The notes under the pieces: model-generated
The model's database searches: none
Told to the model about the DNA's origin: nothing
Seen by the model: the letters and a program-made list of their open reading frames with translations, nothing else
Shown: piece after piece, positions 42,283 to 53,700 of the stretch
Layout: every line of letters starts with the position of its first letter
Numbering within the stretch: position 1 is the stretch's first letter
Source of the DNA: Patiria miniata
Lineage: Eukaryota > Echinodermata > Asteroidea > Valvatida > Asterinidae
DNA length: 64,000 nt
Direction of reading: 5' to 3'
Assembly: GCF_015706575.1 (NCBI RefSeq)
Contig: NW_024037056.1
Coordinates: forward strand, 1,636,109 to 1,700,108
Program-made: the position numbers and the translations under genes

Positions 42283-42560
42283 TCATGCTTCTACTGGAAG
42301 TTCTAGTGTAATCAGGCCCTAGGCCAGACTATACACAAACTTTGGAAAGAACCTTGCATCCTGACACCTCTTTTGTTCATCATATATCATCTCAATGAAG
42401 GTCAATCATTGCAATGAATGTTGAAAAGACATGAATCTGGGACTGAGAAACATTCCAATTTTGTTCGGAAATACTTTTGAAAATGTTCTTGACTCTCTAT
42501 GCAGTTTGTACACAACCGCGGAAGTGGCGTCTGGATACTACGTTCTTTCCCAAACGTTGC

Positions 42561-44677
42561 CTACTCCCATGCAACAAATGATTTCAATGAATCCTTGTCT
42601 ACAAAAGTTCCAGTCCTACTTTTGCAAGCCTTGAAGTAGCCACTATTCTTCACTGTTCTAAACGCAGGGGGTGGGGTTAACACAAAAGGCACCACTTCGC
42701 AAAACAGCTGCGGGTCCAATGGCGGGTACACGGCCTGAACACTGCCGCGTTCGCGCCAAGCATGGTACATATTGTACATGTTATCGTTCTGGTCGAGTAT
42801 TTGCAGATACGACGCCAGGTGCTGAACGGAGTCGAAGTCACCGATGTGGATGAAGGATTTGGGAGGCAAGATCTGTTGGTACGCCTCCTTTCTGCCCCCG
42901 TAAACGACAGGCACCGCTCCCTGGAGCAGAGCATTACTCCAAACTTTCTCGGTGATGTACTCGTCGCACTCGGCATTCTCCAGCGAGAGATAGAACTTGT
43001 AGCCAGCCACGAGATTCGTGCACTTCTCGGACATGGCAGGAAGGCACGTCAGAGTCCCGCAGCCGCCGTACATGTCGACCGGGACGTGCTTTTTCAACTC
43101 GATCACGAACTCGTAGCGAGGCCAGAAGGTGTTGTCGCAGTTGCTGGCCATCCAGGCGATCAGGGCCGTCTTATTGGCCGACCAGTCTCGCGTCGTCGTC
43201 GATGACCTCTGGTCAGAACGACGGTTGGGCAAGTATCTGCCGTACGGGAGCCTGATGTCTGCTTCCGAGTGGTACGTAATCGAGTGGTGGTACTGGATCT
43301 CTGCGATATTAGGATCCCAGTACGTCATCATCTGCGGGCTCTCCACTCCGTAGAAAAACCAGTGAGTCTTGGGATGCAAGATTTGTCTAGAACAAAAGGG
43401 GCAAAAAGCAAGCACCGATGTTAATGATCTTTTAACTACCAAAAATGCAAACAGTTCAATGATTTTGTTAATAATAAAACTTCTTTTAAAAAAAATGCAT
43501 TCAGTCTCCAATATTTTTCTCAAAAATTAAGTACAATGTATACAGTGTGTTGATTATAGTTTACATTTGGACCTTTCTCTGAATATCAAGATGACGGCAT
43601 CAAATAACAATTTTTGACGATAATCTATCTAACAAATATTCTATGCCAGAATTCAAATTTGCAATTTGTTTAAGGCCAATCAACATAAATTGTTAGGTTT
43701 TCATCACCTCCCTCCTCGATTTTCACTCCCGTCCCGTTTTTAATTTTTTTTTATGAAAGTGCTTTTTTCCCCTCAAAAAAGTGTATTTTCCAGACAAGTT
43801 TGTCACCAAATCCACAGGCATGGTCACACTGTGAGGTTCATTACCCTTTCTAGATTCTAAACACAAACCCTAGATCAATAAACAGCTGACTGGTACTTAA
43901 ATATTAATTTTCATGTTTGTTGTGTCTTCTTTTAAGTTTATCTGACGTTGTCCCCTCAATTGACTTTGAATCATTTTGAATGTGAAGAAGTGGAATTTAT
44001 GAAATATAAATTCCCCTCCCGACCGATCTTTCTCAATCTTGAGTGCATGAAAGGCAAAAGGCTTGAACAATCTTCAACTGAAAATGTGGAGTCCGTAGTC
44101 CATAAACACACCTGAGATGGGACAGAAAGTCAAGAAGATTATCCTTCAAAGCATTCGGAAACATGTTCACGATAACTGCATCGGAAGTGTTCAGATACTC
44201 TTCATCCGTCGTGACTCGGATATCGACGTCACAGCGCTGACTTGGACACTGCAAGTGAAGACTCCTCAGGTTGGCGTCGCCCAGCTGGGTGGAGTGGTGT
44301 GAGAACTCGCTCATGAGGTGCTCATACTCCCTCCACGCTTTGAACGGCCGCATCGACGGTACCAAAATCGTAACGGTGGCGCTGCACTTTGGTTGAACAG
44401 CTCCTGAAACGTTTCCCGGATGATTCCGTTCGAATTGCGGGCCGTCGCCCGGTTTCTCATTTGATTTCCCCTTATCGACGACAGGGATTCCACGTTTTTT
44501 GTGGTCAGTAGGTTTGACATCTCGTGGATGTGGTTGTCCAGGAAACTCCTCCAAACTGTCCACTTCCAATTGCCGGAAAAGACGGGATGACTGTTGTAGA
44601 GCACTGTAGGAAACTAGAGCTGCAATGGCGAAGAGCACGACTGTAAGGAGTCGCAACTTGAGGCGATATGCAGCCAT
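42561..44677 (-). CDS. Alpha-1,3-fucosyltransferase (GT10 family)
   Basis: Transfers fucose from GDP-fucose to GlcNAc-containing glycans in the Golgi lumen. Two exons, 44677-44112 and 43386-42561, join in phase (leftover AG plus A) to give 463 residues, a usual family length. Type II topology: short cytoplasmic tail MAAYRLKLR, membrane anchor at about 10-27, then a Lys/Pro-rich stem to about 95. Catalytic domain signatures: ITYHSEADIRLPYG at about 225-238, matching the family's Y-x-x-x-S-D-x-x-x-P-Y-G, and YKFYLSLENAECDEYITEK at about 318-336, matching the GDP-fucose motif FxxxxENSxxxDYxTEK (Ala for Ser in ENA). NNT/NKT/NVS sequons are present. The start ATG sits in aagATGg. The subfamily cannot be fixed by eye. 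The gene diverges from the SLC22 gene. Confidence 0.93.
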
Positions 44678-44929
44678 CTTATCGCGTTAAGTATTGGTCA
44701 TTGAAGAACTAAAAAATGTTCCGCAACAGCTCAGATGGAAGTTGACTGGTTCACATACAGGTTTTGCTTCTCTTATCCAAAACATAGATGTACATGTAAA
44801 AAGCAGGGCAACTCCAGTTCATGTATACACTTATATTACGATTCCATTTCTGTACACGTTAGCGGTAGTACACAGCACACACATTCAATTGAAACCTTCA
44901 CGAAAGCTTCAGTAAATACATTCATATTC

Positions 44930-45420
44930 ATCAACACATGCACCAGTACTTGCCTTGCTGCATTGAGCAAAATACGACCAAACCAATGTCCAACCACAGA
45001 GGAGTATGCCTCTGCCGCTTGGAACCCAGGAACCAAGAAAATCTGGGAATGTCCTTCAAAAAGTTCAACGAAGAGTAGCCAGGTTTGTGTGTCATGTGTG
45101 TGGCCACTCCTTCAGAGCCAAATCCATTCGGAATCCCATGCATTGAGACCAGGTGACAGACGCAACGACTAGCCACACTCCAGCTTAACTACATGTAGGA
45201 CATCGACATTGACAGAAAACTACCAGATCCAGGAGAACCCACGACAAGCAGTTTGAAGGCCACCATGCATCATACATCTACCCCCTTAATTTATCCAGTC
45301 ATTTTTTTCTAAAGCCACTTTTCTTCGGAATGCCCTACCACAGCAAACTGTAACACCTCTGCGCTGTGCAGCCTTCAAAAGCTCCATCCAAATTCCAAGA
45401 CACCCAACTTAGGCATCAAT
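44930..45420 (+). mobile_element. Decayed LINE 3' fragment
   Basis: Translated pieces resemble the reverse transcriptase C-terminus of CR1/Jockey-type LINEs: EEYASAAWNPGTKK, then in a shifted frame VQRRVARFVC, and further on FFRNALPQQTVTPLR. Frames shift between pieces, so it is a remnant. Confidence 0.65.
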
Positions 45421-46440
45421 CCACTCTCCGTGTTGGACCGTTGGGGAGTTTGATCTAAAAGTACAAGGTACACAGGTTAAGTACAAGCACCTGTCTAGTT
45501 AAAAAACAACAACTACGGGGTGACTACGAGACAGCGCCGGCCGGCGCGCCAGCAGATAAGGCCAGCAGCCGAGCAAACATGTTGACATAAAAATTATGCG
45601 ATTACGTAATCGGTTTCACACAGTTTCACTAAGTCAGACTCCCTATTTTCTTGTACCTGGTTTTCATGTTGAAGACGTCTGGGTGGTTTTGGTGACTAAT
45701 TGTGGTAAACTTGCACAAATATCTCAGGGAATATTACTGCATATTAAAAGACAAAAGAGGTCAATTCGTCATTTCTAAGTGTCTTAATTTGAGGCAACAA
45801 AAGTGCAGTTTCTGGATAATGAAAAATATAAACTTGAAAGAATTGGCAGTGTTTTAAATGTGTATTCCTTTTTTTTCTCGTAAAGACAACTTTGCGTGTG
45901 CTTGGAAATAACACGAAGGACTGAATGCAAGTTTAGTTTGAATACGTGTACGTTGTACATGTGGTGTACGTACGTACGTGGACTAAGCGACTGGTCGGTT
46001 GTTCGAGTGGATGTGCTTGGTGCCGAAATTCATGCTTGTGTTTTGTAATGTAAGCCATTTCCTTCACATTTGTTTGCAATACCAAAAGTACATTTCTAGA
46101 TTGATAACTGGACTCTTATAGCACATGATAAGTTGTAGCCTAGCTGGTAATAGTGCATGATAAACCGGGACTTATCAATAAATCTGATCAGCCAATATTG
46201 TTGTCATGGTTGTAGTCTAGCATGTCTAGCCTAAAAGTAAAACCACCATAGTGCAGTGGGGGGTAAACCATCCATGCTCAAGCTAAACAACATGCTAGAT
46301 TAGCCGACGTATCATTCAACATGATCAATCATGTCAATTACTCTGATATTTGATAGCATTAGTCTGAGGGCACCCCACCACTCAATCTATCCACCTCGTA
46401 GCCGGCTAGGTCACGGTTGATTGATAAACCATTGCACTCC
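45421..46440 (+). other. Intergenic, nothing recognisable
   Basis: No repeat or coding signal stands out apart from a palindrome-rich tacgtgtacgttgtacatg patch at 45945-45980. A short 5' non-coding exon of the SLC22 gene could lie here or nearer 47 kb. Confidence 0.5.
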
Positions 46441-46790
46441 CACTTCGTAACCGCGTAGCCGCCAACAGGGTAGGCTAGTTGGTTTGGACTTTGAATTTTT
46501 TCAGCAACTCCCATTCCTTTTGTGTTGCTTCACTCTCAAGCATATTCAAGGGGACTCCCACTTCGTATCCGCGTAGCCGCCAACAGGGTGGTTGGTTTGG
46601 ACTTAGAATTTTTTGCAGCAACTCCCATTCCTTTTGTGTTGCTTCGTTCTCAAATAATGGACCCCCACTCAGTATCCGCGTAGCTGGCATGGACTTGAAT
46701 TGTTTCTTTTCCAGTGATTCCAACCTCGTAGCCAGAGAATTTAGGGGTGTATTTCCGAGTGGCGGGGTATTCTGCAATAACTCCGCCTAA
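46440..46790 (-). repeat. ~100-110 bp tandem repeat, coding-like on minus strand
   Basis: Three diverged units with 'gcaactcccattccttttgt', 'gttgcttc' and 'cgcgtagccgccaacaggg'. On the minus strand the array is open (46777-46475) and repeats the peptide EATQKEWELL. It may be a decayed coding minisatellite; no splice context supports a gene. Confidence 0.7.
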
Positions 46791-46844
46791 TGTACTAATA
46801 CTAAATAGTAATACCGTGTTCATGCGTTATGATATTGTGTGTCG

Positions 46845-47000
46845 GGTGTCGGTCACTTTGCCGAATTTCCACATTGCCGAATTTCCACTTGGCCGACAAC
46901 CACTTCGCCTATTTGCAACTTCGCCGAAATTACCACTTTGCCGAATGGCCACTTCCCAGATTGGCACTTTGCCCATGTACCACTTTGCCTACAAACTCAC
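46845..47000. repeat. ~17-20 bp degenerate tandem repeat
   Basis: About eight copies of a cactttgccgaatttc-like unit. Confidence 0.8.
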
Positions 47001-47093
47001 ACGTGCACACTCACATACATGGTGGAGGCCTGGAAATTTCAGGGGTTACTTGGCCCCACTAAAATGATTTTTTCTCTATCCAAACCCATTTGA

Positions 47094-47155
47094 ACTTGCA
47101 GGATTTTGCAGGATTGAGGCTACATCCTAGCAAAAAGGCCTAGGGAGTTGCGGTT
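47094..47155 (+). repeat. Family D fragment
   Basis: 'aggattttgcaggattgagg', 'acatcctagcaaaaaggcct' and ggttaa match the end of 33400-33825. Confidence 0.75.
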
Positions 47156-47157
47156 AA

Positions 47158-47632
47158 ATTAGCCCCATAATGTGGCCAATTTACTAGACTACCTCCGTAA
47201 ATAAAGGCCACACTTCCACCATGTACAAAACATGTCGAACTTTGTCAAATTTAGATTTTCACATTTAGGCTTAGTTTGTAGTTTATTTTTGCTTTAGAAG
47301 CATACTCACCCTGTTGATAGGCTAATCAGAAAGTGTTGCCTTTTCAGATGTCTATTTTTCATGAAATTTCCAGATTTTTTTGCACACGTTTACGTATCAA
47401 AATTTCAACATAAAATTTCACAAAAATTAGACGCAGAAAAAGGCAGCACTTTCTGATTAGCCTATACAGAGGGTGAGTATGCTTCTAAAGCAAAAATAAA
47501 CTACAAACTAAGCCTAAACGTGAAAATCAAAATTTGACAAAGTTCGACATGTTTTTGTACATGGTGGAAGTGTGGCCTTTATTTACGGAGGTAGTCCAGT
47601 AAATTGGCCACATTTATGGGGCTAGGGTTAAA
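47158..47632. repeat. Foldback MITE with ~190 bp arms
   Basis: Arms 47158-47343 and 47430-47632 are nearly perfect inverted repeats ('ttactagactacctccgtaa', 'ctttagaagcatactcaccc') around an 85 bp centre. It lies 90 bp before the SLC22 5'UTR acceptor. Confidence 0.9.
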
Positions 47633-47773
47633 TAAGAGTTTTTGTAAATTGATCAAAATTTATTCAGCAAATGAGTTGACTGTCCATTTTCTTTTTGTTT
47701 TCCTCTTTTTTTTAACAGAGTAATGTAATCACCAGCCTCTAAAATAGTAAAACGTGGAATTCCTCTTATCAAT

Positions 47774-50700
47774 ATGAGACTGGATTTCGACGAGGCCCTC
47801 GAGAAAGTCGGAGGTTTCGGCTTCATCCAACGCTATCATTTCTCGGTGCTCATGCTCGCACAAATTGCCCACGCGCCGTCATTCATTTCCGTGGCGTTCG
47901 TGGGGAAGGAACCGGAATTTACATGCAAAGGACGGGCCGCCGGGGACCCTTGCAAACTGGACCCACCATGTACAGAGTTTGTCTACAGCACGGATTTCAC
48001 GTCAATTGTTTCTGAGGTAAAGTGTTGATCTTCGTAGATGAAAGCATGGCCAGGCTATCGATGTCCGTAAAGCATGGCCCCAACTACATTAATTGACCCA
48101 ACCGTAGTTGGGACAGTCCCAACTATAGTTGGGACGGTCCAAACTATAAGTCGGGATTATCCCAACAATACTTGGGACCATCCCAACTACAGTTGGGTGA
48201 ATTACTGTAGTTGAGCCTCTGCAGTTGTACTTGGAAACAATTTTGATTCAGCAAAAGAAAATATGCCATCTTTGTTGAAAAAAAGGGGGGGGGGGCTTCC
48301 TTAATATTTTTCAAAAAGCCTGAATGTTTTCTTTTGGCCGGCCTAAACTATTCTTGCCAAAACAAAATTCATTTGCAATATAATTTCATAAGATATTAAC
48401 AATATTTTTTCCATATGTGTCATTTTCAGATTGTGGCAAAAACAAGGCCAATGCGATTTAATTAAGTGAGATAGCTAATACGAAAAAGTGGAAAGAATTC
48501 AATAATTGATGGAAAACAATGGTTCCAACAATGGTTCTGCTGAACCATCATTGGAAAATGATACAAGACTCCACTTTCCTTGAAAATGACAGCACGTGCC
48601 ATGATTTCACAGGATGCTTAAGACTCTTTATTCTCTGATAGTCAAGTCAGGTATTTCGTAATAAGTTGGTTTTTCTTTTCATAATTTATCTATCTTTCAG
48701 TGGGACCTGGTCTGCGATCGCAAAAGAGAAGCCAGCTATGCGCAGTCGCTGGTCATGCTGGGATTTCTGGCCGGAGTTATTGTCCTTGGACGGACGTCGG
48801 ACATGTACGGTCGCTTGAAGACGTACGTCGGGGGCGTGATATGCCTCGTAGCCGTTCAGTTAGCTTCGGGATTCTCCCAGAATATATATCAGTATTTTTT
48901 TTCAAGGTAAGCAGGAGGTCGTGGGTTCGAGTCCCACCTGAGTTAGCTTGTGATTTTTTTTCATGCGGTTCTTATGAAATTACAAATTTGGAGTGAACGA
49001 CTATGGCTGTAGTGCCATTGATTGAAAACTGTTACGTGTCATTATGTTTTAAGATTTAATTTGTTTCCATTTCTGTTTGTGTGTTTGTTTGCTTTTGTAG
49101 ATTTTTAGTCGGGTTCTTTTCTGGAGGAGGCACACTGGCGGGTCACATACTGATGTTAGAAAGTCTGGTATCCAGACATCGAGCTTTACTCAGTACTATC
49201 TACCACTGTGGCTTTGCAGTAGGTCTAGCGGTAAGCCGACGGACGTTCTTTTAAAACTCTTAACCCTCCTCAATCCTCCAAAATCAACACCCCCACTTGG
49301 AGGATTTTAGAGGATCGAGGCTGCATACCTATTATTAAAGGTAGGGTAGATTATTTGTCATTTGTACATTTTTTCGCTTGAAGCAACACAAGTGCTCAAA
49401 ATCTAAAGACGGGTTCTAAACAGCTAACCTGATGAAGTTTTAGCTCTGTGAATGCTGTATATTCTGAGAAAACAATATTCTAGGATCTCGCTCTTCAGAC
49501 AACCTCTTGGATTTTGGGGTTGTGTTTCTTTTATGGGTACCTGTTGAAATATCAGTAGAGTTACCTAATTTCTGATGAATGGGAGTTTTCTAGTGTCTGT
49601 ATCCAGAAAATCGTGTCACTCAAAGATATTGCTTTTTGTGTTGACTTTCCTTTTTCAGGTGTTAGCAGCAATGGCGTACTACGTCCGAGACTGGAGACAG
49701 TTGACTTTTGTAACCTGTTTGCCCATGGTGACCATCATTGCCATTCCATTGTAAGTAGGTCGCCTCAGGTCGGGTCGGGTCGGGTCAGGTCACAGGGCCA
49801 TCACAAGAAGGAGCCTCAGCTCAAAACTCTTCAAAATCAAAATGATGATCGTTGGCAAATATTCCTTTTCGGATTCCTCTTTAGTCTTAGTCAAAGACTG
49901 CATTTAGATTTTTTTTTCTTGGCAAGCATGGTCAATCAGATATAGTCTTGCGAATTTTGAAACCTGGTCACTTCCGAGCGTACCTCACATGCACGCATTA
50001 GCTTGAATAAAGGGCGTGTACGCGTAGTTAAGTTATTACTTTTTTTTTCAAAAACTGCCTGCTATTTATTGCATCGATTTATCATGTCAATCACGCCAAT
50101 CTGCAGACATAATGGGCATAATCAGCCTAGGTGAAATGCCTTAAAGGGAAAATACAACATTTGCAAACATCAAAAAATAAAACTACCAAATCATTTTGAA
50201 ATACCTTGCTGGACTGTTAGTGAATGACAGTGTAAAGCATCCTGTAAAATCATGGCACCTGGCATACTGTCATTTTCAAGAAAAGTGGTATTTTTGTATC
50301 AATTTCCAACGCTGATCGGCCGATCAGCGTTGGAAAAAAACTGGCTTTTTTTTCAAATACTGGCCCCAATTGACCATCGCACTTGTTTGCAATCGATTAC
50401 ACACCTATGAACGGGTACAAGCCAGCTAGACTGGTTCCCTGACCTTACAATTCCCCAATGTATGTAAACTGCTCTGTTTCTTCTTATATGGAGTCAGGGA
50501 ACCAGACTACAGGAAAATGATTGTTTTTCTTGGTTTTTATAGCATTTTCGAACCCAAAACCTCAAAAAAGTCAGTGTAACTATATTTGCTATATATTTCC
50601 AACCCCCCAATTCCATCCATTTCTGAAAATTACAGCAAAAGCAAATGATGTATATTCCCTTTAAAGTCGTGAATATTCTCCTCGATTTGGTTTAATTTTC

Positions 50701-53700
50701 AGGGTGATTCCCGAGTCGGCCCGGTGGCTCGCATCCAACGGCCGTATCGAAGAAGCCAAGGAACAACTCATGTACTTCGGTAAAAAGAACGGACTGAGAA
50801 TGAATCGATCCATGATCGCCTTGACGGACAAAACCGTCGAGGCGAAGGGCAAGAGTTCATCCGAGGGCGCCATGGCCTTGTTCCGGACACCTGTGCTCCG
50901 ACGAAGAATGATCACGCTGATGATAATTTGGTAAGGAACGGTTTTCAACGGTGCGGTGACTTCCAATGTAAGGACAAAATAAAATATAAGTCGGTCTCTG
51001 GTCAGCGCGCGCGTCGATTTTAATCATGCGCGTCAATCTTTTTTTTTTCCAAAATGTTCCGCGGTAAGCTCCAACAGCGCCCTCTATTTCCGCACCTCCT
51101 CAATTTTTTTTACCAAAGAGCACCAAGGAATGGGAAATTGCACCAAGGCAAATGATCGAAAGCACCAAGGCAAATTATGGAGGACACCAATGTACATGAG
51201 GACACCAAAAAAGCAAAATAGTACCCACCTTGTCTGTACAATCCAAGCTTGAAGAAAAAAAAAAAAGCCGCGTGGCCACATCAATTCCGGAACTTTGGTC
51301 TGACCAGAGACCGAATATTTTTTTTTGGCCTAATATTACATTTTTGTTATAAATGTCATAAAATATTTTTTTTTTCGTTCATCTTGTAACTTTTCCAATT
51401 TTAATCGGAAATCCGATATTTCCAATATTCTGTTTTTTTATGATGCTCTTTTCCCCACAAAATCTGATCTTTTGAATGGAATTTGATGATCCGCAGATCC
51501 GCGAGACCAATTTTAGTCTGTTATACCAGTTGTCAGTGAACAGATGGTGTGGTAGACGCCCATAAGTAAGCCTGGATCAGAGTAGGTCACGGCTGGAAGT
51601 AAGTTTAAGCACAAACATATGACATTGAAGCTATGCGTAAGTCTCTTTCAATTGACGTCATTTCCTACAGACCAGCCACGTGCATCGTCATTTTGAGCGT
51701 CAACTTGCATAACGCGCATCGGCTGCGTCGTATTTCAAACACATTTCAAGCAACAATCGCGTGTTTGAAACAATTTCTTAAACTGCACAATACGTTCTTG
51801 ATTGCGTAAAATACGCAGTTGCAGTTCTCTTACAGAGTTTGCTGTCTTTGACAGATACCTATAGAGCTTTGAGGCTATAGAGCTATATTAAATTACTAGA
51901 GCGCTAACTCTTCATTCTTGCGCGGAGACACTTTGAAGCCGCTCTGGGCGCAGACATTTTTAATTCATGCGTGTGTTTGTAGAACACAATCAAAATAGAT
52001 GGATTGAATTTTAAAACTGTACTCTAAATGCAACGCGCAAGTAGAAGATATGCAAACAACTTAAGCGCGTCATGACGGTTAAAAAAATGTCACGCCGAAA
52101 AGCATCTGCAGCTGAGGGACGTGCACACGTTGCGCTGTTGGCGTAGAGCAAAATGACACGCTCAGTTGCTGATCGTGCATTTCGGTTTTGGGCGTATGGG
52201 CTTCGATGATGCACTGGTATGGAATACAAACGCAGATATGCAAATAGCCATACAAAAGCCGTACAAAATTTTGACTTTTCCATAGGTTTGTGTACAAACA
52301 TGGATGCAACCCAGCTTTGTACATGAGTTAGGGCTCTAGTGATTTAATATAACTCTATGGTTGTGGCCCAGATTTGGGACATGGATTTTTGTTCAGCTTG
52401 TTTTCCGATTGTTTCCCCATAGGCCAGTTTCGTCTCTGTCTTGATTTTGACCAAAGATTTATCCTTGTGTGCCCAATTTCGTTTTTGTTTCGTCCTTTAG
52501 GTTTAGCTGTTGCCTTGCATACTACGGTCTTACCTTCGGTGCAAGCAGCTTGGGAGGAAACATCTACCTCAACTTTGCGCTGTCCGGGATCGTCGAGGTA
52601 CCGGCTGGCCTCCTCAGTATTTTCGTTTTAAATTGGTAAGAGGGATTCGCCAGGTTTCAATTTCACCGTCATCAGATATGTACATGATCTCTAGAGGGCG
52701 CTATTGTACAATTTGAAATAACAGGATGACACTGGTCATTAGGGAGACACATAACTGTCTCCCTAAAGGCACAGCCCCCCTTTAGAGGCAAAATTGTATT
52801 GTCGCAATTAGGTTATATTTGTTGCTCGTGGTCTAATTAGTTAACATACCGAAATTCGTGGAAAAAGGGAATATTGGGTTAGGGCACATTTAAGTTTGAA
52901 AAATTTTGTGCACAAGTCTATAAGAAAGTCTCCCTAATGACCCATTCCTGGTAATTTATTATTATTACCAATTATTCTTAGTTATAATTATTATTTTTAT
53001 TCAGTTCTTATTCTTATCATTGTTATCGCGTTTCAGCATAGGTCGACGTCCAACCATAGCAGGGTCACTCTTTGTGGTTGGTTTTGCTTGTCTTGGGGTC
53101 ATGGCACTACCCAGGTCGGAAGGTGGGTTGGATTTCTTTAGCAAGAAAAACTTTTCTTTTGCAGGACCCAACGGTCATCGACTGACTGAGTTACTGACCG
53201 AGTTACTGACCAAGCTACTCCCCGACTGAGTCACTCCCCTCCTGACTGACTGACTGACTGACTCCCCTTATAGATTTGAGTACATCTTTGATCTTCATAT
53301 ATGGGATGTTTTTGTTGACAGATGGCGCGATGTCAACATATCAAACTTGCCTCGCACTCATCGGTAAAATGGGAGTATCTGTTGCCTTCAACTCAGCCTA
53401 TCTCTACTCATCAGAAATACTACCAACAGTCCTAAGGTAGGAACTCTGTAGAAAACAAACTGAAAGCCAGAGTCCATCATTTGCAGCTATCCCAAAAGTA
53501 ACTGGCGTAATTATTGTTAAAAAACATACTTGGTTGAAAGATAGTAAGTGGACTAAACTCCCTGTGAAATTATTCTTTCTGGCAAGCTGTCATTTTGAAG
53601 AAATCAACAAAAGAAGGCCTTTCCAACGGTGCTTCTTAAGAAACACTGTAGGAAATTCAAATTAGTAGTTCGTTTTGTTATTCGGCGAAGCGCGCGCAAG

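Noticed and set aside
42762-43205. 147-residue plus-strand frame
   Set aside because: Antisense shadow of the fucosyltransferase catalytic exon.
52011-52324. Overlapping minus-strand frames of 96 and 81 residues
   Set aside because: Inside the family G transposon copy; no protein similarity recognised.
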